Shown here one piece after another: positions 1-11,192 of a stretch of DNA of 64,000 bases. Positions within the stretch are counted from its first letter, which is position 1. Every line of letters begins with the position of its first letter. The position numbers were made by a program, and so were the translations under genes. Source of the DNA: Physcomitrium patens (taxonomy: Eukaryota; Streptophyta; Bryopsida; Funariales; Funariaceae); contig NC_037264.1 of assembly GCF_000002425.4 (NCBI RefSeq), positions 8,530,891-8,594,890 on the forward strand, written 5' to 3'. Below the pieces are notes generated by a model. It was not told where the DNA came from, made no database searches, and saw nothing but the letters and a program-made list of their open reading frames with translations.

Positions 1-726
1 ATCCATTTAAAATGAATAGCCAGAGGATACATAGGATGAAGACCATCTCGATGTCGGATATTAGAATACGATTGACAGATTTCACATGACTCTACAAATG
101 AGAGCACATCTCGATACATATTTTTCCACCAATATCGTTCCTTGAGTTTAGCAAAAGTAGCCCAGATTCCTCTATGCCCTGCCTATAAACTATCATGAAA
201 CTCCTTTAATAATTTTAGTTTTTCTTCCTTTTTGCCTATCACTCGTCGTGGCATCCCAATTCCTTTCTTCGGTCTCTTCCATAAGAATCCATCTCGAAGT
301 AGAAATCCATATGCTTTTTTTTCTTATTTGTTTGAATTTTTCTGTAGACCAATTCCCCTGCTTAGTCAAGGTATTCAAGTAATGACCAATATCCAATAAT
401 TTTCCTTCATAAGATTCTTCAAGAAATAGCTTGTCTTCTCTGTTGAGATTTGATATTGAATAGAATTTCAATCCGACATCATCAATGTCTTCAACCATTT
501 CGTCCTCCCTCTCGTATCTTGCTCGAGATAGCATGTATGCTACTAAATTGTCCTTCCCAGTAATATGCTTAAATTCTGGATTTAGTGACTTAATATAAGC
601 AATCCATCTCAACATTGCAATATCTAGCGTTGAACAATTAGTAATCATTCCTAGCAATGGCAAGCAATCTGTTTCAATTACTACTACTGTCCCAATCAAA
701 TAGTCCTTTTCAGCTTTCATAGCCAA
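1..726 (-). pseudogene. A1 RNase H end and integrase zinc domain
   Basis: The segment 193-726 holds IETDCLPLLGMI (RNase H catalytic Asp) and HITGKDNLVAYMLSRARYE (the conserved D-N-x-x-A-D-x-L-S-R-like end of RNase H). The first 190 bases, read on the minus strand, give AGHRGIWATFAKLKERYWW and CEICQ, an HH-CC zinc domain of integrase. The integrase core would lie left of the window. Confidence 0.85.
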
Positions 727-753
727 AACGACTCCCCAAAGTTCTCTTTTGAC

Positions 754-1431
754 TTACGAATATGCACGCTGACGAATACTTAAAACTTTAGCCCCAAATC
801 GAACTGCAAATCTATTCCCATTTGAATCATTTTGACCCATAGCCCATCCAATGGCAATTGGACTAGCGTCCACAGTAAGAATCACTAGTCTATTGCACTT
901 ATAATCAACCTTCCTCAATATTGGAGGTGACATCAATAATTTCTTCAATCTTTGTATTGCTTGAATATGCCTTTCTTCCCATTTAAATCGGTAACCTTTG
1001 CGTAACAGTTCATATAATGGATCCGCTATGTGAGCATAATGAGGGATCCAGATTCGATAAAATACACATGCACCCAAAAACCTGCGAACCACTGTTAAAG
1101 AATCACAATCCTCTTTCATCCTTCCAATTGCATCAACTTTAGTCGGATCTGGTTTTCTTCCGTAAGATCCACATAAATGTCCAATAATTACAACCTCTCG
1201 TACTCCAAATACGGACTTCATATCTGATAATGTAAGATGAACTTCTCCAAGCCGAGTTAAAATCTTTTCACAATCTTGTATATGATCAACAACATATTTG
1301 CGACACCCCCTCGTATCTAAAGTTTCATCCTTGTCTCCTTCTCTGCACTCTTTTATAGGAACATCATCCAGAAAAGGCATAGTCTTTTCCGGAATAAAAT
1401 CTCTCAATACCTTATTCATTCCATTCATCAT
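754..1431 (-). pseudogene. A1 reverse transcriptase palm end and RNase H start
   Basis: The segment has MPFLDDVPIK, the F/Y-x-D-D box of RT, then the connection region with HLCG and a FLGACVFYRIWIPHYAHIA motif that is standard for Ty3/gypsy. RNase H begins at VILTVDASPIAIGWAMGQ with its first catalytic Asp. RNase H removes the RNA template during cDNA synthesis. Confidence 0.85.
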
Positions 1432-1455
1432 ATGCGCAACTGAGTTGGTCGCGCC

Positions 1456-2259
1456 TTAAGGAAGAGTGTATATTCTAACCAATCCAAGTGGTGTCCTCAT
1501 TGTTGTCATATCTCTACTTCCTTCGGCAAGTTGAAATTGATCATAACATGAATACAGGTCATCAATTGAATAGATCGCCCTTCCAGCAAACGCCTCAGTA
1601 AATTCATCCACAATAGGCCCAATTCCTGCATTCCTGACAATTACTGCATTCACCGGTTGCATATCTTGAATAAACCGTAGTGACCCATTCTTCTTAGGTA
1701 TCGTAAACCATCGACTAGAATACGGCGCAAATGAAGGTTCCAATATTTTCATCTTTATCTTTTCTTTTAATCGTTGAACCAATTTAGGTAAATGTGCCCT
1801 CGGTACTGGAATCAGTCTTAGATTCTAAGGTACATGTGATAGAGTGAAGATAACCATAGGTGTTACAATATTTGGATCCACATACCCAATTTCATGAGAT
1901 TCGAAGGTAAACGATCTACCTTGTTTAGCCAACATCTTTTTGAAGCAAGTAATTTCCTCCGGTAATAAAGAACCATCAGAACCAATCTTCAATTTTTCAA
2001 AAGTCTCTTTAGTAAACTGATGTTCAATACTCATTGGATCTCTTAAACTTGCTTCTTTTGATGCTTCTCCCATTTGTTCTTTAGAATCTTCTGGTAATGG
2101 TCCGACAACAAGCTTTACCTTCTTATCTGCCGTTTTATATCTCGTATCTACAGTGACTTCTGGTGCTCGAAAAGATTCAAGCATGGTATAAACCTCTCTT
2201 GAATGAATCTCAACAATCTTATCATTATCCCCTAACCCAATAGATGTAATCAATTCCAA
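1456..2259 (-). pseudogene. A1 reverse transcriptase, fingers and palm start
   Basis: Segment 1825-2259 ends in the approach to RT (EEITCFKKMLAKQGRSF). Segment 1456-1782 holds KMKILEPSFAPYSS, then VPKKNGSLRFIQD-type sequence, the conserved strand with Lys and Arg, and MRTPLGLVR at the dNTP side. RT copies the element RNA into DNA in the particle. Confidence 0.85.
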
Positions 2260-2495
2260 TAAATCTTCAAGTCCATTTTCTTCATAAACACCTAAAATCC
2301 TCTCATCATCTTACAATGTACCTAACTTGTATAATTGTCCTTCAATATCATATAATCTTTTTCTTTCTTTTCTTTTAAAATCATCAACTTTCTTATACAT
2401 AATATTTCCATTTTCCAATATACCAATAAAACTCGCATCAAAGGCACCTTCATCTCGCGAGAGTACCTCCTCCTTTGTACCTCCATAATCTCACT

Positions 2496-3404
2496 TTACA
2501 ATGGTACCTCCCCAAAATCTTTAAATCCTTCAACAATCTTTGGCAATGGTTTCTCCTTCAACCTATCTCGATTCCGTTCATGGTTAAGAGGTATTGTTAG
2601 AAATTGTACAGCTTTCCTCCCATCTTCGCTCCGTACCCTTGCATAAGTAGAACCATCATCAAGTACTTTTGTTTCCATCCGTGTTGCCGTAATATAAGGT
2701 TGTCCTAAAATCAATGGATAAGACGTTGTATCTTGAACAAAGAAATGTTGCTCCGTCGCAACATCCCCAATCCGAATTTTGACATCTGAACAAGCTCCAT
2801 ATAATTCGCCCCATGTGTTATTAGCCGCTCGAATTGCCCATCCATGTTCCATATCAATTGGCCATTTTTGCTTCTTATAAAGATCTTTAGACATGAGATT
2901 TATTTCAGAACCATGGTCAACTAAAGCAACAATTGGTTCTTCTATATCTCCTACTTTCACCAATACCTCAGTAGTTGCCCTTGCCCAATACTTTCGAGTA
3001 TAATGGCTCAAAGTTTCCATTTTCTTGTCACTATAATCTTCAAAATGTACTTATTGATTATACCCATTCTTTTCATTTGTTGGTTGCTTGTAACCAATAT
3101 CAGTCTCTTCTTCATCTTTATATACTCTTGCATCAATACCATGACTCATTCCAGTTTCGCCCATTAATTGTCTCTTTCGCTTAATGCTGTCAATGATGAC
3201 ATCATAAAACTCCTTCTTTGCAATTTCCAAGACTTCTTTCAATGTGAATTCCACCTTAGCGTTTAATATACGTTCTTCCAACACCCCTTTCAAATTTCTT
3301 GCCGCTTCAATGTCAGAAAGTAGCTTATAAGCAATTGATTTGCCCTTATCTTTTGTCTCCTTTGTTTTTTCTCCCAATGATGCTGAGGTATCCTTTACAG
3401 GCAA
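2496..3404 (-). pseudogene. A1 linker and aspartic protease
   Basis: The lower segment (2496-3020) has a retropepsin-like core: EEPIVALVDxGSEINLMS provides the D-x-G-S active-site loop, and about 75 residues on comes SYPLILGQPYI, which fits the ILG flap-side motif. The upper segment (3051-3404) is a charged linker. Protease would cut the Gag-Pol precursor. The A2 counterpart at 19571-20452 holds both parts in one frame, which supports this reading. Confidence 0.8.
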
Positions 3405-3746
3405 TTCTTGTGAAGCTGCCTCCCGAGCCTTGTCTCCTCGAGTTTGCCTCTTAGAAGAATTTCCTTCTCTAGTATCATCAAAATTTCCTCATCTCTTTTC
3501 TTCCATCAAAGCTTCATATTGGCTCTTAGCAATATATGCATGAACTCAAAGAGACTCAACAGGATCCTCCCAACCTGTTCTACCTCATATTGTAGCTGCA
3601 GTTCTCAAGAACGCTTCTCGAGGTAATTTTCTTTCTTGCATTGTAGAAACGGCAGAAGCCCAAAACTCACTAGTTTCCATACTTCCACCAAGGTCATCAT
3701 CTACTCTAGCACCATAACTTGCACTTTCTCGTGCTGCTGTTTCATG

Positions 3747-3959
3747 CTATTTTAGGTAATCTTGAACTAATGCTCTCATTCCTCCCTTCCCAAAATTGGT
3801 TTGAAGAAGATCATCCCTATCTTTCAATGCTATCTTCCCATCTTTCCAGCAAATAATTCCCTGCCGTATCATATTATTAAATTCATTGCAATCTTTTCTA
3901 GTTTGTGAAGCATCATCACACCAAAATGCATCTTTGTACATATCCTTGTTTTGAAACAT
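3747..3959 (-). pseudogene. A1 gag, C-terminal zinc-binding-like part
   Basis: This 70-codon segment has a Cys/Asp/Cys arrangement (AFWCDDASQTRKDC) followed by GKIALKDRDD and NFGKGGMRALV. I take it as the nucleic-acid-binding end of gag in this family, although it is not a classical CCHC knuckle. It lies between capsid and protease, as expected. A homologous stretch exists in A2 near 20820-21030. Confidence 0.6.
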
Positions 3960-4017
3960 TCTTCAAATTATTTGTAGAAGTATTCTCTTCAAGTCTTGCC
4001 AATTTGATTTGAAGATC

Positions 4018-4869
4018 TCACATCCTTTGTATAATTTCTTCCATCTCCATATCTGCTTTCTTTGATAAGGATGTCGAAGGTTGAACTGTAGTCATTGTTG
4101 GTGGTGTTGTACATATTGGAGCTTTGGGTGCTTGTACTGTTTTTGGAATATTGCTCCTATCCTTCCTCCTTTCTCTTTTTGTAAGCAACCCCACTGCATC
4201 TTCAACGTTCTTCCACTTCGTTGTCAATCCTTCATCTTCTTCTTTGTCTTCAAGATGGAGTTCTAATTTTCCTTGCAATTTTCTATCAGCAGCTTGAAGA
4301 AATACATCAACTTTGTTCGGCTCCAATGTCAATTTTTCTACCTTCGATAATTGAGAATATTGTCTCTCAAATTCTCTTAGTAGCTCTGTTGCTTGCAAAT
4401 TCTTATTGGGCCGTTCAATCCATTCCAAAAATAGCTTCTTAGTAACGTGATCAGCATCTTCTAAGAAATATTCGTCTTTCAATGCATGTGAAAAAACCTC
4501 CCATGAATTCCCATAACGATCCGTAATTGATGTAATGTGGTCTCTTATCTTTGGTATCATGGCAAGTCCAAATAATTCAACCATTTTCTTCTCAGAAACC
4601 CGATTTAATTCCATTTCACGAACATAACATCTTAAATACCTTGAAATTTTTCTCCCATCAAATTGATCAATTTTATTGACCACTGCTTGCAATGCTTTGG
4701 TTGCCAAAGCTTCTTTTCGATCATTACTTTGCTGTTGCTGCATTGATAATGAAAAGGCTTGAAACATACTAGCAATAGACGGATCCATGTGCATACCTTG
4801 TCCTTTAGAAGAATCCTCACCAGAAACTCCTCCCAAAAATCCTTCAAAATTTTTATTTTTGTTTTCCAT
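4018..4869 (-). CDS. A1 gag, N-terminal and capsid part
   Basis: This open segment of 283 codons starts with an ATG about 70 bp inside the 5' LTR, where gag is expected. It begins MENKNKNFEGF, has a Gln-rich stretch near residue 40 and a charged, mostly helical middle part with the look of a retrotransposon capsid (FDGRKISRYLRCY, then ELNRV and WIERPNKNL). The closely similar A2 segment at 21092-21867 confirms it. Gag would form the particle that packages the element RNA. Fossil; neighbouring parts are in other frames. Confidence 0.8.
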   Translation of the reverse strand: MENKNKNFEGFLGGVSGEDSSKGQGMHMDPSIASMFQAFSLSMQQQQSNDRKEALATKALQAVVNKIDQFDGRKISRYLRCYVREMELNRVSEKKMVELFGLAMIPKIRDHITSITDRYGNSWEVFSHALKDEYFLEDADHVTKKLFLEWIERPNKNLQATELLREFERQYSQLSKVEKLTLEPNKVDVFLQAADRKLQGKLELHLEDKEEDEGLTTKWKNVEDAVGLLTKRERRKDRSNIPKTVQAPKAPICTTPPTMTTVQPSTSLSKKADMEMEEIIQRM

Positions 4870-4913
4870 AAAATAAAGATAAAATCAACCGAAATCCAAT
4901 ACCTTCCACCTCA

Positions 4914-4934
4914 AGCTTTCACGTCGAGTTCACC
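4914..4934 (-). other. A1 primer binding site
   Basis: Five bases inside the LTR the minus strand reads TGGTGAACTCGACGTGA and on. It starts with TGG, as a site pairing with a tRNA 3' CCA end should. The same sequence with one difference sits at the same place in A2. It does not match the initiator-Met site seen in families B, C and G. I cannot name the tRNA. Confidence 0.65.
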
Positions 4935-4939
4935 ACTTT

Positions 4940-6438
4940 TGTTGTATTACGTGCTTTCCTGCTCAAGAACGCGTCGGGCGTCTGGCTGTAGAAGGTAGTA
5001 TAGAGATTCGCCAATAGTCAAGCAGTCTATCAATTTTTGACTGCTGAAATATAAACGACTGCAAGAATACACCTTAAATCTATACGGATGCCCTTCGACT
5101 GCTTGTCGAAGTCCTTTTTGCCCCAGCCGATAGGTCTCTAGACATTACAGAGAACCCCGAACAACCCAATCTGCTAATCTCCAATACCGCTTTGTACTTA
5201 CGATCTCATATCCACTGACTGTCCTGTTATATTAACCCAATAAATTTCATTCACTCCGCATACTCAATCCTATAGACACCCTTTTAATTCTTCAATCACA
5301 AACGTAACTCGATTTCACAAAACAGTCAAGAGTAATCAAACCCACTTCATTAAAAAATCTCGATTCACTATTACAACACTAATTTCAGCAATGATTGCCT
5401 CAGTCTTTCAAAAACCCTATGAAGAAAAAAAAAAAAAAAAAAATCCAATTCTCTGTCTTCTTTCTCCGCCCGAAGCATGAAGCTCCTCCCCCCCTGATCT
5501 TCAAAAAACTCCTCTAATGAAAACCAAACTAGTAACCTTGAAAAAAAACTTGAAGCTAGCTCTTCGATCCAAAAAACCCTACCAAAAACTTATTCTCCCC
5601 CTAACCTTATCCTCTGAATTTCTTCAATCTTCCGTCTTGGATCCGGAATTGGCTCCCATTGTCAGAGCTTAGATCCAAAATTGGCTCCCGTCGTGAGAGC
5701 TTTTCTCCTCCGTTTTTACCTTTAAGAGATCCATTTACCGAAAACAACGTTTCCTGAAACGGCACAGAGAATAGGACAGCCTGAAACAGAATCGAAACCC
5801 CGTACTCGGGTCCACATTGAGTCGCCCTACCAATTCAGGTTTCATATTGGATAAGATGTCTGTAGTAACCTGGATGTTCACGTAATTGGGTCCAATTGGT
5901 CCTCGCGTCAGATTGGCTAACACCTGTAGTAAGACCTGGATTTTCTCGTAATTAGACTGCATTGGATTGCCCGCCCAATTCAGGTCTCATATTGGATAAG
6001 ATGCGCGTAGTAACATGGATTTTCCCATAATTAGACTGCATTGGATTGCCCAACTAATTCAGGTCTCATATTGGATAAGAGTCCAGTAGTAAGATCCATA
6101 TTTCTCCGTAATTAGACTGCATTGAGTTGCCCAACCAATTCAGGTCTCATATTGGGTAAGAGGACCCGGATTGGATTCTTGAAATTGGATCCAATTGGCT
6201 CTTCGAACCAGGCTCACCCGTCCCGTGAATTGGTCCTTTCCCTTCCTGCTGACTCCCGTTATTGGAATCGAATGGAGCATTTCAGTATGCCCCGGCTGAC
6301 TGTAACGGGGTGACTGAACCTGGCCACTCAGTATTTGCACTGGAGTTGGTCGTTGCTCCCAATATTCGAGGTAACTGAACATTAATAAAAGTCCCCTTTC
6401 TTTATATTTTTACGGTATACTCGTGTTACAACACGACA
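4940..6438 (-). repeat. A1 5' LTR (1499 bp)
   Basis: Plus-strand ends are TGTTGTATTACG and TTACAACACGACA, giving the inverted TGTCGT/ACGACA termini of this family. The same ends and much of the body recur in both A2 LTRs. It is longer than those LTRs mainly because it holds an array of about 80-bp units near 5810-6170. An A-rich run of over 20 bases lies near 5420. No open frame inside looks real. Confidence 0.9.
5810..6170. repeat. Tandem array of ~80-bp units inside the A1 LTR
   Basis: The phrase CAATTCAGGTCTCATATTGG (or a close variant) recurs at about 5831, 5976, 6055 and 6135, followed each time by ATAAGA-like sequence and a GTAATTAGACTGCATTG-like stretch. Spacing is about 80 bp, with one more diverged unit between the first two. 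The two A2 LTRs carry a single unit, so the array expanded in the A1 lineage. Confidence 0.85.
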
Positions 6439-6749
6439 CCGTCATACTAATGTCTTGGCCTCCGACCATTCTAAAAGAAGGACAAAAATGACTCTACAAG
6501 AAGACAATATTGGTTTAGAGGAGGATACTCCGCAACCTCTAAAATGCCTTAAGAGCTTCAAGAAAAGGGATAATTCACTCTCTCCAAGAAGAATAAGACT
6601 CCAATATTGTAACAAAAGAAGTATCAGTTTAGAGGAGGGTAATCCACAACCTCTAAAGTGCTAGTACACTTCCAAGCAGAGGAGTAATCTACACTCTAAC
6701 AAAGAAGAAACTAGCTCGTATATCTGAGGTGAATGAAGTCTCGACAAAC

Positions 6750-7170
6750 TGTCACGGACACAGAACACAGACTTGATATCTACCAAGAAGTTCAAGAAGA
6801 ACTGGCAAGAACTAGATTAATCACATGAATACAAGAACAACACCAGAGAGGTGAGCTAGGGCTCCAAGAGATGTGTTGTCGAAACTGAAGAACTCTTCAG
6901 CCTCGATTCCAATATATATTCCTATTTAGGAAGCTTCTCAAGCAACTTCTACTAACTAGGAAGCTTCTAGAAGGCTCTAGAGACTTGCTTCTAGAAGGTT
7001 CTAGAAACTTATCTCTAGAAGGTTCTAAAGACTATGTCCCTAACATCTTCTACCAACTAAGAAGCTTCTAGAAGGTTCCAGAGACTTGCTTCTAGAAGGT
7101 TCTAGAAGCTTGTATCTAGAAGGTTCTAGAAACTTGTCTCTAGAAGGTTCTAAGGACTATGTCCCTAACA
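6750..7170 (-). repeat. C1 5' LTR (421 bp)
   Basis: Plus-strand ends are TGTCACGGACA and CCCTAACA, matching both LTRs of C2. It carries two copies of a block of about 100 bp, as the C2 LTR at 50325-50745 does. On the minus strand, U3 with its repeated motif precedes the AATATATATTGG box near 6908-6919. Confidence 0.92.
6962..7156 (-). promoter_or_regulatory. Heat-shock-element array in the C1 LTR
   Basis: The block contains repeated TTCTAGAAGGTTCTAGAA units. Each is a run of alternating TTC and GAA triplets spaced by two bases, the nGAAnnTTCn rule for heat-shock factor sites. In element orientation the array lies upstream of the TATA-like box near 6908-6919, where a transcription enhancer would sit. 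Motif and placement are seen; heat response is inferred. Confidence 0.7.
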
Positions 7171-7434
7171 ATTGGAGGTATTTATCTTATTCATATTAAT
7201 CAATGGTTTACAATCACTAGAGTTAAAAATGTTTGTGAAGGAAGCTCAACCCGTTATGGTGTCTGCATCCCTTAATAGAGCCAAGGTTTGGGAGGAATGC
7301 CATTATGATCAGTTTTTAACTACGAGAGCTACGATGACTCTAGTTCAAGGCAGTTATCAAAATTTGACTTGGAACGGATCAGTGAGTGCTTATCTACAGA
7401 TGTTAGATATAAAAGCCAATTCCAATGCTAATAT
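7171..7434 (+). pseudogene. D1 gag, capsid part
   Basis: The frame reads LELKMFVKEAQPVMVSASLN and AKVWEECHYDQF, a pattern I associate with the capsid end of gag in this Ty3/gypsy branch (a run of P-x-L-K-x-x-V, then AxxxAKxWEE). The frame is interrupted by the solo F LTR at 7439 and gag resumes at about 8718. The left end abuts the C1 LTR. Confidence 0.6.
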
Positions 7435-7438
7435 TTGG

Positions 7439-7593
7439 TTTCGTACTGTAAATGCTTACAATATGTAAAAATTACCTAAAACATGTTATATGTTGATAAA
7501 TCTAGATGTGTGTTAGAGTGGCTAGTAGATTAAATTAAAAGGAGTTGGCATAAGAAACTTTACTTTGTTTCTTTACTTCTTTTGATTTTGACA

Positions 7594-7633
<40 letters not shown>

Positions 7634-8713
7634 ACCTAAATATTTAGTATGAAGCCTTGGGAGAAGATAGAAGCCTAAAGATGAAGATTTAAACTAATAG
7701 GAGGTTAATTGGGAGGGATGAAACCAAGGCATGGTTGGATGAAGGTAGAAATAAGGATCTTCATCCCCATTGGTCGAAATCCATGCCCAATGGGCTTTTA
7801 GGAGGCTGCCGGCGACCTTGACAAGGGTTTCGGCGACTTCAAAGAGGCCATTAGGAAATCAGAGGCAAAGGTTGTGAAGTTTAGGGTTTTGGCTACAATT
7901 TTTGTGCAAATTTTATAGGGTTTGGAGTTAGGGTGAATAAGTTATAGCCGTTTGAAGTTAAGGTGTCAATTTGAGATCTACTGTTACTCTTTTGAGTTTA
8001 AGAGGAGTCTTACGGAAGCTTTTGGAGATCGGAAGGTGCGGCTGAAAGGGCAACTTCAAGACATACATCTTTTGCGAAAAAAAATTTTGCATTTGGAGTT
8101 TGTGTCAAGGAGTTATAGGGAGTTAAAGACAACGCATTCAAATCAAAGGCAGTAAGTGAGTGGTTTTGTTCAAAGTAGTGTTAGGAGCCATAACTTGAGT
8201 TTTCGAACGAAATTTTGGCTCAAACTTTGAGAGAATGTAAAAATTTGTGTTAAAAAGCTATCTATACAAGTTTCGTGGCATTTGGACTTATGGTTTGTGA
8301 GATATGAAGAAAGTTATGCGCGGGTATATAAAGATTAGGGTTTGAAGCGATTGTTAGGGTTTTGAAGATATCTCAAGATCCGCGACGAATTTGCGGTTGA
8401 AATTTGTTGTAAAATTAATAACAACATATCTGTACTTCATGTAAATTTTGATCTTGTTTGGACGGTTGGATCAAGAGTTATGAGGTGTTGAGGTTCGAAA
8501 GAATTTCCACACAAGGATATACAAGGTTTTAGAATACTTCTACCATATTTTGGGTATTGTTGGTTATTTAAGACTTAAGTATTTGGTGTAATTGTCCCAA
8601 AAGAAGAACTTATATATATAAAATTAGGGTTTCCTTATTTTAAGCTTGATTGAGTAATTAGTGATAGCCAAAAGTCCAGTGCTTTCTTGAGGCAAAACCT
8701 CTCTATCCCGACA
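7439..8713 (+). repeat. Solo LTR F1 (1275 bp) in D1 gag
   Basis: The start (TTTCGTACTGTAAATGC) and end (TATCCCGACA) match F2 and F3. It is flanked by ttgg on the left and tcgg on the right, a 4-bp target duplication with one transition, and gag sequence lies on both sides, so it is a solo LTR and not an end of D1. The A/T dinucleotide run at 7596-7631 is shared with F2. No coding region. Confidence 0.8.
7596..7631. repeat. (TA)n microsatellite in F1
   Basis: A pure TA run of about 36 bp. F2 has a longer one at the same LTR position (27796-27838) and F3 has none, so length changed after the copies separated. Confidence 0.95.
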
Positions 8714-8717
8714 TCGG

Positions 8718-9720
8718 GGGCCAATTAATGTCACCCCATTGCAAGCTATGCCACTGAACGTGACAATAGCACATGCTTCCTATTTTTCTTATCAACAACA
8801 AGCATTAACTACGGTAGAGTTACCAATAATATCAGCCTCAAAAGATCCAATGAAGCCTTATTGTTGAACTTGACAAAGAAAATGGAAGAAATAGCCATCA
8901 ATATGGCCAAGGATAAGGAGAAGAGGCAAAAGCCTACCAATACTAGGACCAATGTTTAGTGTAGTAATTGTAAGGGCCCAGTCATTTGGTACAGAATGCC
9001 CTTCACCTTCACAAATGATGGATCAATGTACATTTTACGGAAGAAAGGACTTAATAGCTAATTGTTGGAATTGGCAAAGACAACAATAATTTAGTAATCA
9101 GACCATGATCCAATCAATTCATTGGAACGTCAATTAAGTTCAATCAGGAAATACGTTTGGACAAAATGGAAAGAAATCTAATCGACAAAATCAAGCATTC
9201 AATAACTTTTAAAGTTCCAATTTTAATCAGGGATCTGCATCAAACCTCTAGCACTATGGGAAGGAGCAGCAGAGATATCAGCAATATGCTCCTCTAGCAT
9301 CATCGAACCAAGTTTCCTCTGTTCCAACGAGACAACGAGCATCATTTTCTAACCCTATATAGAATAAGCCTAATAGGTATATACCGGTGGAAACACCCAA
9401 TATGCCTGATGGAAGTGCAAGAAGACCACTTCATTATTTCTATTGTAGATAAATTAGTCATTATGTAAGTGAATATTTCAATCCCATAGCTAGTGACGAT
9501 TATGTGCCAGTTTGTGGGAATTGCAAGCAGTCAAGGCATTCTTATCAGGAATAAAATGCTCCATTTAATTTCAATAATTGGGATCAATAAATCTAAAACC
9601 AAAGAAAAATGGAAGAAATAAATCAAGGTCCTCAAGATTTTGCGATAAATTGGGTGGAATGTGTCCAAGCCGTTCTTACCAGGAGTCAGCAAAAGGAGAA
9701 AGGACCAATTTAGCATTTGG
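8718..9720 (+). pseudogene. D1 gag, C-terminal part with zinc knuckles
   Basis: After F1 the reading resumes. Around 8950-9080 there is a CSNCKG start with later Cys, His/Asn and Cys residues. D2 has the better version (WCNNCKGQGHMVIECSSP, then CTFCGGKH). A second Cys cluster lies near 9440-9540 (CGNCKQSRHSYQE). Two knuckle-like clusters separated by a Gln/Asn/Pro-rich spacer would bind RNA. Confidence 0.7.
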
Positions 9721-10053
9721 GTGAGCCTGATGTAAAGGGCCAATTTGACCCAATTATGGGGACATCCAATCCAGGTCTTGTTATGGGCCTCTTATCCAGT
9801 ATGAGACTTGATTTGGTTGGGCTACCTAATGAAGTACCGATTATGGAGGCTTCGGATCCGTTTCAAGTTGTTCTATTTTCTATGCCGTTCTGAGAAACGT
9901 CCTTTTCGTTGAAAGATCCTCTCAGAGGCGTGAATTTCAAGGAAGCTCCGTCTGCTATTCTAATTCTGAGTCCAAAGCGGAAGAATATCTTACCTCAAGG
10001 AATTAAACTCCAACGAATGAAAAAAAAAGACGACATTAGGTATTATCCTAAAT

Positions 10054-11018
10054 ATGGAATCCTTTGATATATTGAAGGATCTGGATACTATTCGACCTTC
10101 TATTTCTATGAAGCAACTTCTAATAGTCACACCAGAGTGCCGTTCTATATTGAATTCATTGCTAATATGGCATCGGCAACATAATAAGGAAGTATGTGAA
10201 GTCAATTTGAACCTTGATCCAGGTGCACCAACCATCGATATTTCAATTGTTTTTGATGTTTTTGATCTCTAGTATTCAGGTGGATGGTGGTTCTAGTGTC
10301 AATTTAATGAACATTGATACAATGGATGCTTTAGATTTGGAATACTTAGTATCCACGATATTGGTATTACAGATGGTAAATCAGTCGTGTTAAATCAATG
10401 GGTATTTTATGGAGTGTTCAAACTATAATTAATGGTATTGCATATGCAATTGGCTATATCATCTTTTGGCTACAACGTTCAATTTTATCATATCTAATTT
10501 TATTGGGACGACCCTGGCTTTATCAAGCAAAGGCCAAGAACGATTGGAGTCAGGGTACTTTGACAATTGACAAGGACGGTGAAAAAATGGTATTACAAAT
10601 GTACCCAGTATGCTATCACGGGAAGTCTCAATTGCCAACATCTGAATTGATATCGGACGATGAACTTAGCTCTGATGTTGATGCAGTCACACTGATTACA
10701 AAGGCATCTATGGAGGCAGCGCAATACCTTGGAGTGGTATATCAATGTGGAGGTCCAGGGGAGTACTTGATATACTCGAAGGATTTAGAAAGCTCTGATT
10801 ATGTTAGTATTGATTGGATGACAAAGTATGATGTGCACCATATTACTGCCCTAGATATAGGATTCAGTACTTTACACATGTCGGACTTACCGACTGATTT
10901 TCAACCAGTACAGGGATTGAAACAGAACATCGCGATTGCACCTTTATATCAAACTATTAACTTGGCAACCATAGTAGAGCCACAGATAATTAAGGTCTAC
11001 GAAGGTATTAAAGACTAG
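10054..11018 (+). pseudogene. D1 protease region
   Basis: Segment 10054-10272 (MESFDILKDLDTIRPSISMKQL...) is a spacer also seen in D2 at 32832-33323. Around 10272-10340 comes IQVDGGSSVNLMN, the D-G-G-S protease loop. Segment 10398-11018 has YLILLGRPWLYQA, the LLGRPW motif at the protease end, then an acidic linker to RT (ELISDDELSSDV). Protease would process Gag-Pol. Confidence 0.8.
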
Positions 11019-11192
11019 GAGTTGACTTGTTGGACAAAATTTTTTTTACATCATAAGTCCGCTTTTGCTTAGACTTATGCTAATTTAAAGAGTATTCTCG
11101 CTGATGTTTGTGAGCATCATATCATTTTAGAGGAGAACGCTAAATTGGTATGACAAAGGCAACATCGCCTTAATCCTAAATATTCTCTCAAA

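Larger units (their letters stand above)
1..6438 (-). mobile_element. Element A1: Ty3/gypsy LTR retrotransposon, 5' LTR to integrase
   Basis: On the minus strand, reading from high to low coordinates, this shows a 5' LTR, primer binding site, gag, protease, reverse transcriptase, RNase H and the integrase zinc domain, where the window ends. The order PR-RT-RNase H-IN is that of Ty3/gypsy. No chromodomain can be assessed because the 3' end lies outside. The element is broken, with roughly five or more interruptions, but reads well in segments, so it is of middling age. It sits inside C1: the sequence right of its LTR resumes C1 near its gag start. Family A also supplies A2 and the A-type solo LTRs in this window. 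The lineage within Ty3/gypsy is not certain. Confidence 0.9.
6439..7170 (-). mobile_element. Element C1: 5' end of a family C chromovirus
   Basis: About 730 bp closely match the 5' end of C2 (55755-56385 on the plus strand): the gag start side, an untranslated leader and the 5' LTR. It is cut off on the left by A1 and abuts D1 gag on the right, so C1 entered D1 and A1 later entered C1. The rest of C1 would be left of the window. Its target duplication with D1 cannot be tested here. Confidence 0.85.

Noticed and set aside
2975-3626. Plus-strand frames over the A1 protease and gag region
   Set aside because: Shadows of the minus-strand coding parts.
6122-6382. Small open frames on both strands in the A1 LTR
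   Set aside because: They lie in the 80-bp array and share no protein similarity with A2 LTR frames; by-products of the repeat.
6950-7160. CRISPR-like array of TTCTAGAAGG repeats
   Set aside because: Units are 13-18 bp with no constant spacers and lie inside an LTR of a plant element.
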